64,000 nucleotides of DNA, from contig NZ_JAGGKM010000004.1 of assembly GCF_017873715.1 (NCBI RefSeq), positions 248,001-312,000 of the forward strand. Reading direction: 5' to 3'. Each line of letters opens with the position of its first letter. Within the stretch, counting starts at the first letter, position 1. This DNA is from Cytobacillus luteolus. GTDB lineage: Bacteria; Bacillota; Bacilli; Bacillales; Bacillaceae_L. Positions 28,250-36,839 of this stretch are shown piece by piece. The notes under the pieces are model-generated. The model saw nothing but the letters and a program-made list of their open reading frames with translations, made no database searches and had not been told where the DNA came from. Made by a program: the position numbers and the translations under genes.

Positions 28250-29935
28250 TTAAGCCTGCTTGATTTTATCCTTCTCTTCATCCACTAAAGCTCTTCTCAA
28301 TATTTTCCCTACCGCAGTCTTTGGAAGTTCTTTTCGGAATTCGTATTTTCTAGGCACCTTATATGCAGCCAAGTGTTTTCTGGCATATTCATCTAATTCA
28401 GCCTCAGTTATTGTTTTACCCTCTTTAGCTACTACATACGCTTTTACAGTTTCTCCTCGGTAAGGATCCGGGATACCTGCAACAACAACCTCTTGAACTT
28501 TATCATGCTCATATAGTACTTCTTCAATCTCACGAGGATAAATATTATATCCACCTGCGATAATCATATCTTTTTTGCGATCAACAATATAGAAGTATCC
28601 GTCCTCATCCATATAACCTAAATCTCCAGTTAATAGCCAACCGTCTTTGAGTGTTGCTTCAGTTTCTTCTGGTCTATTCCAATACCCTTTCATTACCTGT
28701 GGACCACGAATGATAACTTCACCAATTTGCTTGACTTCTGCTTCCTCGCCAGTTTGCATATCAATGATTTTAGCATCTGTATCGGGCCATGGTAATCCAA
28801 TACTCCCACTTACTCTTTTCCCCCAAAGGAAATTCGAATGTGTCACCGGTGACGCTTCAGATAAACCATAACCTTCAACTACTTTACCACCTGTTACCTC
28901 TTCAAACTGCTCTTGCACTTCAACCGGAAGGGGTGCAGAACCACTTATGCACGCTTGAACTGAGGATAAATCATATTTTTTAATGTCAGGATGATTTAGT
29001 AATGCGATATAGATAGTCGGTGCACCAGGAAATAAGGTTGGTTTGAATTTCTGAATGGTCTTTAAGGTGTCTGTTGCGTCAAATTTTGGTAATAATACCA
29101 TCTTATAAGCCTGCATGATTGAAAGATTCATAACAGTTGTCATGCCATACACATGGAAAAATGGTAATATTCCTAGAACAGACTCTTCCCCTCTTTTGCA
29201 ATTATACATCCAAGTTGTACACATTAAAGTATTAGCTACAAGATTTCTGTGTGTTAGCATTACACCCTTTGGAAAGCCGGTCGTACCACCTGTATATTGC
29301 AATAAAGCAATATCTTCTTCTGGATTAATGTCTAATTCGATTTCTTTTGCTTCACTCGACTTTAAGATTTCTGTAAGTAAATGATTTTCCCCTTGATGTT
29401 CTACCTTTACAACAATCCCATATTGTTTTTTCTGAATAAATGGGTAAATCATGTTCTTTGGAAAAGGTAAAAAATCTTTAATCCCAGTCACGATAATATG
29501 TTCAAGGCATGTTTGCGCTTTCACTTTTGAAACTCTTGGATATAGAATATCGAGTGTAATGATTATTTTAGAGCCAGAATCGTTCATTTGATATTCTATT
29601 TCGCGTTCCATATAAAGTGGGTTTGTCTGAACAACTACTCCACCTGCAAATAATGTACCATAGTAAGCGATTACACCTTGTGGGCAATTCGGAAGCATGA
29701 TTGCAACTCTATCACCTTTCTCAAGCCCAATTTTCTTTAGATAGTTTGCAAATTTAAGCGAACTCTCGTAAAGTTCAGCATACGTCAATTCCTTACCTAG
29801 AAAGTGTATTGCTTTTTTGTTTGGGTACTCCTTTGTTACATCCTTCAAATAGGATTGTAAAGACTTATTACCATAATCAAGTGAATGTGGTATCTCTTTT
29901 GGGTATTGCTTTAACCATGGTTTACGTTGTTCCAT
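28250..29935 (-). CDS. lcfA: Long-chain fatty-acid--CoA ligase
   Basis: A 561-residue ANL-superfamily enzyme that activates long-chain fatty acids with ATP and CoA. AMP-binding motifs are YTGGTTGFPKGVMLTHRN (P-loop), VVEGYGLSEASPV, and the hinge GDLGYMDEDGYFYIVDRKKDMI. The C-terminal Lys region reads PKTAVGKILRR. AAGGAGGGG precedes the ATG. It has its own SigA promoter and terminator, unlike the single lcfA-fadR-fadB-etf operon of B. subtilis. Confidence 0.95.
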   Translation of the reverse strand: MEQRKPWLKQYPKEIPHSLDYGNKSLQSYLKDVTKEYPNKKAIHFLGKELTYAELYESSLKFANYLKKIGLEKGDRVAIMLPNCPQGVIAYYGTLFAGGVVVQTNPLYMEREIEYQMNDSGSKIIITLDILYPRVSKVKAQTCLEHIIVTGIKDFLPFPKNMIYPFIQKKQYGIVVKVEHQGENHLLTEILKSSEAKEIELDINPEEDIALLQYTGGTTGFPKGVMLTHRNLVANTLMCTTWMYNCKRGEESVLGILPFFHVYGMTTVMNLSIMQAYKMVLLPKFDATDTLKTIQKFKPTLFPGAPTIYIALLNHPDIKKYDLSSVQACISGSAPLPVEVQEQFEEVTGGKVVEGYGLSEASPVTHSNFLWGKRVSGSIGLPWPDTDAKIIDMQTGEEAEVKQIGEVIIRGPQVMKGYWNRPEETEATLKDGWLLTGDLGYMDEDGYFYIVDRKKDMIIAGGYNIYPREIEEVLYEHDKVQEVVVAGIPDPYRGETVKAYVVAKEGKTITEAELDEYARKHLAAYKVPRKYEFRKELPKTAVGKILRRALVDEEKDKIKQA

Positions 29936-29966
29936 CTTATTTCCCCTCCTTAATATATTTTATATC

Positions 29967-29984
29967 CAAAACAATTACGTTTTG
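29967..29984. promoter_or_regulatory. Perfect palindrome between lcfA promoter and start
   Basis: CAAAAC-AATTAC-GTTTTG has 6-base perfect arms and lies about 20 bases downstream of the lcfA promoter. It does not fit the FadR half-sites. It could be an operator for another regulator or mere chance. Confidence 0.35.
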
Positions 29985-30005
29985 AATATTCTAACCATTT
30001 TCTCC

Positions 30006-30034
30006 ATTATAGTACATACGCAATATTGTGACAA
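30006..30034 (-). promoter_or_regulatory. SigA promoter for lcfA
   Basis: On the minus strand TTGTCA (30029-30034) and TATAAT (30006-30011) are 17 bases apart, about 70 bases upstream of the lcfA start. Confidence 0.8.
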
Positions 30035-30068
30035 TTGGAGTTTAAATAAATGTTTAAATTTAAATAAT

Positions 30069-30096
30069 AAAAGGCATCCAAAATTGAATGCCTTTT
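30069..30096 (-). terminator. Terminator after the yshE small-ORF transcript
   Basis: A perfect 9-base stem (30069-30077 with 30088-30096) follows the small ORF stop by eight bases, and a T-rich run follows on the minus strand. Confidence 0.85.
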
Positions 30097-30104
30097 ACTG
30101 ATTG

Positions 30105-30188
30105 TTATGCAAAGAACGTCATATATATTATTCCTATCAATATAAAGAGGCCGCATAGACCTAAAAGTACTTTTGCTAATGTTTCCAT
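30105..30188 (-). CDS. 27-residue single-pass membrane microprotein downstream of yshE
   Basis: An ATG at 30188 opens a 27-codon frame (METLAKVLLGLCGLFILIGI and seven more residues) made almost wholly of one hydrophobic helix, ending TAA at 30105. Its ribosome site AAGGTGA begins inside the yshE stop codon, six bases before the ATG. The yshE stop and this start are 11 bases apart, so translation is likely coupled. A strong terminator follows at once. I do not recognise a family. Partnership with the membrane protein YshE is inference from position. Confidence 0.7.
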   Translation of the reverse strand: METLAKVLLGLCGLFILIGIIYMTFFA

Positions 30189-30199
30189 CTAGTTTCACC

Positions 30200-30607
30200 T
30201 TACCCTATACCTGCACCGATGACGAATGATAAACCAACTGAAATGGTTAGTGATATAAAACCAACAGCCCGATTATCACGTGCAATTTCTTCGTCAATTT
30301 TAAATTTAGGAGTTAGAAATTCAAAAATAAAGTACCCCAACAATAATAGTATAAACCCAAAGAATCCCCAACCCACCATTGTTAATAGAGAATCATGATT
30401 ATTAATAGAATATCTAAAAATATTTGCCAAACCAAAAATTTTTCCGCCTGTAGCCATAGCAACTGCCAAATTCCCTCTTTGTATTTCTTCCCAATTACGA
30501 TATTTCGTTACAAGTTCGAAAATCGCCAAGGAAACGAAAATACACAAGATAACGACACTATAGTGTGCAGCTGTTGAAACTAGCTCATTCTCCCAAAATT
30601 CATTCAT
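30200..30607 (-). CDS. yshE: YshE-like DUF350 integral membrane protein
   Basis: A 135-residue membrane protein with about four hydrophobic helices: near 14-30, a middle pair at 45-65 and 73-92, and a C-terminal one ending IGAGIG. The charged joins KYRNWEEIQRGNLAVAMATGGKIFG and EEIARDNRAVG show the internal duplication typical of DUF350. Function is unknown. It is followed by a 27-residue membrane ORF and sits between mutS2 and lcfA as in B. subtilis. Confidence 0.82.
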   Translation of the reverse strand: MNEFWENELVSTAAHYSVVILCIFVSLAIFELVTKYRNWEEIQRGNLAVAMATGGKIFGLANIFRYSINNHDSLLTMVGWGFFGFILLLLGYFIFEFLTPKFKIDEEIARDNRAVGFISLTISVGLSFVIGAGIG

Positions 30608-30656
30608 AAGTATAATCTCCCTAATTAAATTATAGGATTACCTCTACATTCTCTAT

Positions 30657-33011
30657 CTACTTAAAAGTGACGACTGTAACACCACTTCCACCTTCTCCTG
30701 GCTCACCAAATCGAATCGACTTCACAGATCGGTGGTTCTTCAAGTATTCTTGTACTCCTTGCCTGAGAGCTCCAGTACCTTTTCCATGTATAATTGACAC
30801 TCTTGGATAACCGGCTAGAAGAGCATCATCAATATACTTTTCAACTCGTACTAGCGCATTTTCAAATCTTTCTCCTCTTAGATCAAGTTCTAAACTAACG
30901 TGATAATCTTTTCCCTTTACAGTAGCAAGAGGTTTAGTTTCTACTGGCTTTGGTCTGCTAACATATTCCAAATCAGCCTCGTTTACCTTCATTTTCATGA
31001 TACCCATTTGAACTTGCCAATCTTTTGAACCAACTTTTTCTAACAGATGCCCTTTTTGGTTGAAGCTAATTACTTTCACTTCATCTCCAACTTGAAAATC
31101 TTGTTTCACTTTTGCTGTACTGACTTGTTTTTTCTTGCTTAAATTTGGGGATGCTTCTTCCAATCGTCTCTTCGCTTCAATTAGCTCATGCTCTTTAACA
31201 AAAGCATGTTGATCAGTTCGCATTTTACGTAACTCTTTTATAATCTCTTCTGCTTCTTGTTTTGCTTTATTAATTGTTTCATGTGCCTTGTCTTGAGCCT
31301 TATCAAAAAGCTTGTCACGTTTATCATTGAATTCTTGAATTTGTTTCTGAAGTTCATTATGCAGAGTTTGGGCATCTTTCCGAATTGTCTCGGCCTCTGT
31401 TAATTCTGCTTCTGCTTCTCTCTTACTTTTTTCAAGTGAGGCTATCATATTTTCTACCGTATTGCTTTCAGTGCTAACATGTTCTTTTGCTCTAGTTATG
31501 ACATCCTCTTTGAGCCCAAGTCTTTTTGAGATTTCAAACGCATTACTTCTTCCTGGTACTCCAATTAATAATTTGTAAGTTGGACTTAGAGTCTCTATAT
31601 CAAATTCAACACTAGCATTTATAACTCCTTCACGATTATACCCATATGCTTTCAATTCAGGATAATGTGTTGTTGCAATTACTCTTGCACCTCTGTTGTA
31701 GACTTCATCTAAGATTGAGATAGCAAGTGCAGCACCTTCCTGTGGATCGGTTCCAGCACCTAACTCATCGAATAATACTAAACTGTTGGAATCTACCTTA
31801 TTTAATATATCCACTATATTCACCATATGAGATGAAAAGGTACTTAAGCTTTGCTCAATTGATTGTTCATCCCCAATATCAGCGTAAACATTTTCAAATA
31901 CTGCAAGTTCAGAACCATCTAAGGCAGGTATCTGCAGACCAGATTGTGCCATCAAAGTAAACAAACCTAAGGTCTTTAATGTAACTGTTTTTCCACCCGT
32001 ATTTGGACCGGTGATAACAATTGATGTATAGTCTCTACCTAGTTCTATATCATTTGGAACAACTTCATCTGGGTTAATCAATGGATGACGTGCTTTAAAA
32101 ACTCGGATATGACCATCATTATTCATTGTTGGTTTAGATGCTCTAATTTTTTGGCTATAGCCAGCCTTTGCAAACATAAAGTCTAGGTCTGCTAGAATAT
32201 TTACATTTTCAAGTAAGCTATCGGCAACTTCAGCCACTTCACCCGTAAGTTCAAAAAGGATTTTCTCAATTTCAAGCTTCTCTTGAACACGTGCTTCCTG
32301 TAGCGTATTATTCAGGTCAACAACAGATTGAGGTTCTATAAATAAAGTTGCACCTGAAGAAGATTGGTCATGAACAATACCACCATATGTTCCCCGGTAC
32401 TCCTGCTTTACTGGAATAACGTAGCGATCATTTCTTATTGTTATAATGGCATCCGACAATGTTTTTTGAGCAGAGGATGATCGTACGATATTTTCTAATT
32501 TTTCACGGATTCTTGATTCACTACTTCTAAGCTGAACTCGAATTGACCTGAGTTTATCACTTGCTCCATCCATCACATGCCCATTGTCATCAATACAATG
32601 TTTAATGGACTGTTCTAATTCCATTAATGGGAGGATTCTTTCAACATAACTCTCTAGTATTGGTAGTTCTACCCCATCTTCAACCATCGTAAGGATGAAT
32701 TTCTTTAGTTGTCTTCCTCCATAGATTGTGCCGGCTATATCTAGTAATTCTAAAGAGCCAAGCATACTACCGATTTTTGCTCTCTTAACACTCGGACGTA
32801 TATCACTTATCCCTCCAAGTGGAACATTTCCTTTTAATCTTAATACCTTAACGGCCTCATCTGTTTGCTCCTGTAACAGAACAACTTCCTCGAAATCAGT
32901 TGAAGGTACAATAGTTTGAGCCCTCTGCTTCCCTAGTGAAGAAGAGGCATGCTTCATCAGCTGTTCTTTCACCTTCTCAAATTCTAATACTTTTAAAACG
33001 CGTTGTTGCAT
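30657..33011 (-). CDS. mutS2: Endonuclease MutS2
   Basis: A 784-residue MutS paralogue linked to recombination control and rescue of stalled ribosomes. It lacks the mismatch-reading domain I of MutS. The ATPase has Walker A GPNTGGKT near 335, Walker [17 protein letters not shown] and the following His switch [10 protein letters not shown] long coiled coil runs at about 515-640. The C-terminal Smr nuclease domain has [11 protein letters not shown] and [12 protein letters not shown]. It overlaps nothing and follows polX by 65 bases. Confidence 0.96.
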   Translation of the reverse strand: MQQRVLKVLEFEKVKEQLMKHASSSLGKQRAQTIVPSTDFEEVVLLQEQTDEAVKVLRLKGNVPLGGISDIRPSVKRAKIGSMLGSLELLDIAGTIYGGRQLKKFILTMVEDGVELPILESYVERILPLMELEQSIKHCIDDNGHVMDGASDKLRSIRVQLRSSESRIREKLENIVRSSSAQKTLSDAIITIRNDRYVIPVKQEYRGTYGGIVHDQSSSGATLFIEPQSVVDLNNTLQEARVQEKLEIEKILFELTGEVAEVADSLLENVNILADLDFMFAKAGYSQKIRASKPTMNNDGHIRVFKARHPLINPDEVVPNDIELGRDYTSIVITGPNTGGKTVTLKTLGLFTLMAQSGLQIPALDGSELAVFENVYADIGDEQSIEQSLSTFSSHMVNIVDILNKVDSNSLVLFDELGAGTDPQEGAALAISILDEVYNRGARVIATTHYPELKAYGYNREGVINASVEFDIETLSPTYKLLIGVPGRSNAFEISKRLGLKEDVITRAKEHVSTESNTVENMIASLEKSKREAEAELTEAETIRKDAQTLHNELQKQIQEFNDKRDKLFDKAQDKAHETINKAKQEAEEIIKELRKMRTDQHAFVKEHELIEAKRRLEEASPNLSKKKQVSTAKVKQDFQVGDEVKVISFNQKGHLLEKVGSKDWQVQMGIMKMKVNEADLEYVSRPKPVETKPLATVKGKDYHVSLELDLRGERFENALVRVEKYIDDALLAGYPRVSIIHGKGTGALRQGVQEYLKNHRSVKSIRFGEPGEGGSGVTVVTFK

Positions 33012-33075
33012 AAATTTAACCCCCGTTTTGATCTAATAGTTAAGGGTGTGATTGATCGTATCTTCTAAAAATAGA

Positions 33076-34797
33076 TTACATCTTTCTAGTTTGTAAAAAG
33101 TTGATCAACTCATCGTATTCCCACGTATTTATAACACTTTCTTTTTGAATCCAACCTTTTCTAGCAGTCGCAACTCCAATTGGCATATCCTCAAGCATCG
33201 CTACATTATGAGCATCTGTATTAATGACGATTTTTACCCCTAACTCTTGTGCTTTTCTTATATGCTCAGCACAGAGGTCCAACCGGTTAGGATTTGCATT
33301 TAATTCAATGGCTGTATTTGTTTCTTTTGCTATTTGTAATAGTAGATCAATGTCAACATCATAGCCCGGTCTTTTACCGACTAGCCTACCAGTTGGATGA
33401 GCAATAAAATCAACATGGACATTTGTTAATGCCGCAAGTAATCTTTCCATTATTTTTTCTCTTGGTTGAGAAAAACTAGAATGAATGGATGCAATAACAA
33501 TATCCATACCTTCTAAAACAGAATTATCATAATCGAGTGTTCCATCTGGTAGTATATCCATTTCTACTCCTGCCAAGATTTTAAAATCATCATACTTGGC
33601 ATTCAGTCTGTCTATTTCTTTCCTCTGTTCTATTAACCGTTCGGCTGTTAGCCCATTAGCTACTCTTAAAAATTGTGAATGATCTGTAATGGCAATATAG
33701 CGATATCCCTTTTTTCTACAAGCCTCTGCCATTTCCTCGATAGTAAATGCCCCATCACTCCATGTTGAGTGCATGTGAAGGTCACCCTTAATGTCATCTA
33801 GTTTTAATAACTCTATTTCTTTTGTATAAAGTTCCACCTCAGAACCGTCTTCCCTAACTTCTGGTGGAATAAATGGTAAGCCAAAATGGTTATAGAATTC
33901 TTCTTCTGAGTTAAACGTTGTTATTTTACCTGTTTCTAGCGACTCAACACCATATTCGCTAATTTTTTCTCCTCGTTCCTTTGCAAGCTGTCGCATACGT
34001 ACATTATGATCCTTGCTCCCTGTAAAGTGATGGAGAGTAGTACTAAACTCCTGAGGTTTAACCAGCCTAAAGTCAACTGACACATCATAATGATAATGTA
34101 ATTGAACCGAAACCTTTGTATCACCACTTGCAATAACTGAAGTAAGCCTGTTTAACTTTAATAACTGTTCACGAACAGATTCAGGTTCAGTGGTTGAAAT
34201 GATAAAATCTAAATCCTTTACCGTTTCTTTCATTCTTCTAATACTTCCAGCTCTAGAAAATTGATCGATCCCTTCCATTTTTGATAGTGCGTATTCAATT
34301 TCCTCAGCAAGGGGAAGCATCAAGGATAGAGGAAGCCTTTCCGGTCTTTTGCCACTTTCTAAAATTGACGAAAGTATATTTTCCTCTGTCTTCTTTCCAA
34401 AGCCAGCCAAACCACGGACTTTTTCCTGCTCACAGGCTTGTCTCAATGACTCAATATCTTCTATACCAAGCTCTTGATATAACTTCGCAATCTTCTTTCC
34501 ACCTAAGCCTTGAAGTTTTAATAGTGGAATAAGACCAGATGGTACCTCTTTTTTAAGTTCCTCTAGCACGGTGCATGTGCTGGTCGTAATATACTCAGTA
34601 ATGATAGCTGCTGTGCCCTTACCAATTCCTGAAAGTTGAGTAAAATCATTAATGGTAGACAGACTACGGTCATCATTTTCAAGTGCCAAAGCTGCTTTAC
34701 GGAATGCAGATATTTTAAACGAATTTTCACCTTTTAATTCCATATATATTGCAATCGTTTCTAGTAATTTGATAACGTCCTTTTTATTTAATTCCAT
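33076..34797 (-). CDS. polX: DNA polymerase X with PHP exonuclease domain
   Basis: A 573-residue repair polymerase. Helix-hairpin-helix segments (LSGIGKGTAAII, LQGLGGKKIAKL, LAGFGKKTEENI) occupy residues 50-145. The nucleotidyltransferase palm has VKDLDFIIS with the paired catalytic Asp residues. The C-terminal PHP domain carries DLHMHSTWSDG, ITDHSQF, EMDILPDG, IASIHSS and NTDAH, the metal ligands of a 3'-5' exonuclease. Length matches B. subtilis PolX. Confidence 0.96.
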   Translation of the reverse strand: MELNKKDVIKLLETIAIYMELKGENSFKISAFRKAALALENDDRSLSTINDFTQLSGIGKGTAAIITEYITTSTCTVLEELKKEVPSGLIPLLKLQGLGGKKIAKLYQELGIEDIESLRQACEQEKVRGLAGFGKKTEENILSSILESGKRPERLPLSLMLPLAEEIEYALSKMEGIDQFSRAGSIRRMKETVKDLDFIISTTEPESVREQLLKLNRLTSVIASGDTKVSVQLHYHYDVSVDFRLVKPQEFSTTLHHFTGSKDHNVRMRQLAKERGEKISEYGVESLETGKITTFNSEEEFYNHFGLPFIPPEVREDGSEVELYTKEIELLKLDDIKGDLHMHSTWSDGAFTIEEMAEACRKKGYRYIAITDHSQFLRVANGLTAERLIEQRKEIDRLNAKYDDFKILAGVEMDILPDGTLDYDNSVLEGMDIVIASIHSSFSQPREKIMERLLAALTNVHVDFIAHPTGRLVGKRPGYDVDIDLLLQIAKETNTAIELNANPNRLDLCAEHIRKAQELGVKIVINTDAHNVAMLEDMPIGVATARKGWIQKESVINTWEYDELINFLQTRKM

Positions 34798-34876
34798 AAT
34801 TCTTGAACACCTACCTATTTCTACGTTTCACTACAAAAAATGATACATATTTTTAAAGTAAAAGTACAATTTAAAA

Positions 34877-34906
34877 GTAAAAAACTTCCCTATTGATAGA
34901 GAAGTT
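34877..34906 (-). terminator. Terminator after yshB
   Basis: A stem of AACTTC/GAAGTT and CTAT/ATAG around a 2-base loop (34883-34906) is followed by a T-rich run on the minus strand, 16 bases past the yshB stop. Confidence 0.75.
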
Positions 34907-34921
34907 CATCATGCCTATAGA

Positions 34922-35464
34922 TTACATTGCTATATGCTCAATCCATAAATCCTTTATTTTTCCTGAAAAGATAGGCGTATTCTGTACAATTGTTTTCGCC
35001 ATGAATGACTCTTGGATATAGCCTTGTACTGTTTCAATAGGCATTAATGCTCCAATATATAATACGATAAAGACTAGTAAGTAAATCTCTATAAAACCTA
35101 ACATTCCCCCAGCCCATCCATTAATTTGTTTTAGGATTGGTAAGTGAGCCAGGAAATCTAACATTGAACCAACAATTTGTAATATGACTTTAGTACCAAA
35201 GAACAGCATAGCGAAAGCAATCGCTCGGTAATAAGCCGCTTCTAGGTTAGTACTTTCAAATAAAAATGTAATTGTCTCATTATCACCTAAGGTTACATAC
35301 GGTACCCATAGTTTAATAGCAGGAGCTAAATCTCCCGAATATACATATGCAACAATAAAAGCAACAATAAAACCTGTTAAATGCACAATTTGAAGAATAA
35401 ATCCTCTTTTTAATCCAATTAAAAATCCCATTAATAATATAATAATTAAGATAAGATCTAGCAT
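34922..35464 (-). CDS. yshB: CvpA-family membrane protein
   Basis: A 180-residue protein with four hydrophobic helices: residues 2-16, 23-43, about 85-105 and 120-142. The N-terminal pattern LDLILIIILLMGFLIGLKRGF and a central GWAGGMLGFIEIYL match CvpA/colicin V production proteins. Its precise role is unknown. It follows zapA by 10 bases and precedes polX, the B. subtilis order zapA-yshB-polX-mutS2. Confidence 0.85.
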   Translation of the reverse strand: MLDLILIIILLMGFLIGLKRGFILQIVHLTGFIVAFIVAYVYSGDLAPAIKLWVPYVTLGDNETITFLFESTNLEAAYYRAIAFAMLFFGTKVILQIVGSMLDFLAHLPILKQINGWAGGMLGFIEIYLLVFIVLYIGALMPIETVQGYIQESFMAKTIVQNTPIFSGKIKDLWIEHIAM

Positions 35465-35474
35465 AATGAATGTT

Positions 35475-35735
35475 TCAATCCTTTTCGTTTTTTACTTGTT
35501 TTTCTAGTTCTTCTACTTTCTCCTTTAATTTCAAATAGTCATTTACTGTATTTACTGCAGTTAGAACTGCGATTTTATTAATATCTAGGTATGGATTTTT
35601 AGCACTAATTTCTCTCATTTTATCGTCAACTAGCGAGGCTACTAATCGAACATGACTTGTCGATTCGGTTCCTACGATTGAATATTGTTGCCCATATATA
35701 TCTACAGTTGTTCTTGTTTTATCCGGCTGTGACAA
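35475..35735 (-). CDS. zapA: Cell division protein ZapA
   Basis: A small FtsZ-binding protein that promotes Z-ring bundling. It has the core [14 protein letters not shown] and the region [27 protein letters not shown], with a C-terminal coiled coil ([15 protein letters not shown]). Longer starts at 35768 and 35753 lack a good ribosome site. A TTG at 35735 lies six bases after GGGGG and gives 86 residues, close to the B. subtilis protein. The TTG choice is likely but not proven. Confidence 0.88.
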   Translation of the reverse strand: MSQPDKTRTTVDIYGQQYSIVGTESTSHVRLVASLVDDKMREISAKNPYLDINKIAVLTAVNTVNDYLKLKEKVEELEKQVKNEKD

Positions 35736-35859
35736 ATTACTGCCCCCATTCATCAGAATCCTATTCAATATGATACCATGAATAAAGCATTGTTGGAAAG
35801 ATATCTCAAGAAAGGTTATGATAGCTTTATAGGATTACAAAGTAATGGGAGTGGATTTT

Positions 35860-36807
35860 TTGTCTAACGCAGTTATAAAAGTAAATTCAACTATAGCTCT
35901 AAAAATGAAAGAATTTTACTCAAGCAGTTTAACAGAAAAGATACCTCAGGGTGGATTATTTGTTGCTAAACTTCCAAATTGTACAATTACTGCTTATAAG
36001 TCTGGGAAAGTACTCTTTCAAGGTAGTGGGGCTGAGTCTGAATCTTCACGGTGGGGAAGCAACGAGCCTTCAACTAACAAAAAAAAATCTTCAGATAAAC
36101 CAAAAAGCACAACCATCTATTCTCCACCACAGAACATCTCTACATTATCAATTATCGGTTCGGATGAGGTAGGAACTGGAGACTATTTTGGTCCAATGAC
36201 GGTAGCTGCAGCCTATGTATCTAATAAGAACTTATCATTACTTCAAGAATTAGGAGTAAAGGATTCAAAAAATTTAACAGACAAACAAATAGTTGAAATA
36301 GCAAAAAATATTATTAAAGTGATCCCGTATAGTTTATTAATCTTACATAATGAAAAATATAACACTCTTCAAGAAAGTGGCATGTCACAAGGAAAAATAA
36401 AAGCCTACCTTCATAATCAGGCACTAAATAATGTAGTTGAAAAGCTGAAACCAGAAAAAGCAGATGGTATATTAATTGACCAATTCGCACAACCAGGTGT
36501 TTATTTTAATTATTTAGTTGGGAAGAGTGTAAATAAGGAAAACGTGTATTTTAGTACTAAGGCTGAAGGTGTACATTTAGCAGTTGCAGCAGCCTCAATA
36601 ATTGCACGATATGCCTTCGTAAAAGAATTCGAGAAGCTTAGTGAACGTGCTGGATTTGAAATTCCAAAGGGAGCTGGACAAAAAGTAGATATGGCGGCAG
36701 CCAATCTAATACAAAAACATGGGCTTTCTTCCCTACGTACCTTTACTAAACTCCATTTCGCAAATACCGAAAAAGCAAAGAGTCTCCTATCAAAAAAGCG
36801 TTCTTAA
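35860..36807 (+). CDS. rnhC: Ribonuclease HIII
   Basis: A 315-residue enzyme that cuts RNA in RNA-DNA hybrids. The N-terminal TBP-like domain (FQGSGAESESSRWG) precedes the RNase H core, with GSDEVGTGDYFGPM carrying the catalytic Asp-Glu pair, KDSKNLTD, IDQFAQPG and TKAEGVHLAVAAASIIAR. An ATG at 35845 is in frame, but a TTG at 35860 follows GGGAGTGGA and matches the family N-terminus SNAVIKV, so I prefer it. It is divergent from zapA and convergent with pheT. Confidence 0.95.
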   Translation: MSNAVIKVNSTIALKMKEFYSSSLTEKIPQGGLFVAKLPNCTITAYKSGKVLFQGSGAESESSRWGSNEPSTNKKKSSDKPKSTTIYSPPQNISTLSIIGSDEVGTGDYFGPMTVAAAYVSNKNLSLLQELGVKDSKNLTDKQIVEIAKNIIKVIPYSLLILHNEKYNTLQESGMSQGKIKAYLHNQALNNVVEKLKPEKADGILIDQFAQPGVYFNYLVGKSVNKENVYFSTKAEGVHLAVAAASIIARYAFVKEFEKLSERAGFEIPKGAGQKVDMAAANLIQKHGLSSLRTFTKLHFANTEKAKSLLSKKRS

Positions 36808-36832
36808 CGATTGTTCGTTAAGAACGCTTTTT
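36792..36832. terminator. Bidirectional terminator between rnhC and pheT
   Basis: A perfect 13-base inverted repeat (36798-36810 with 36815-36827) is flanked by A6 on the left and T5 on the right, so it works for both converging genes. It overlaps the rnhC stop. Confidence 0.95.
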
Positions 36833-36839
36833 GCTAGAC

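Noticed and set aside
30007-30198. 63-codon minus-strand frame downstream of yshE
   Set aside because: It overlaps the terminator and the better-supported 27-codon frame, its start lacks proper spacing from the ribosome site, and it runs into the lcfA promoter.
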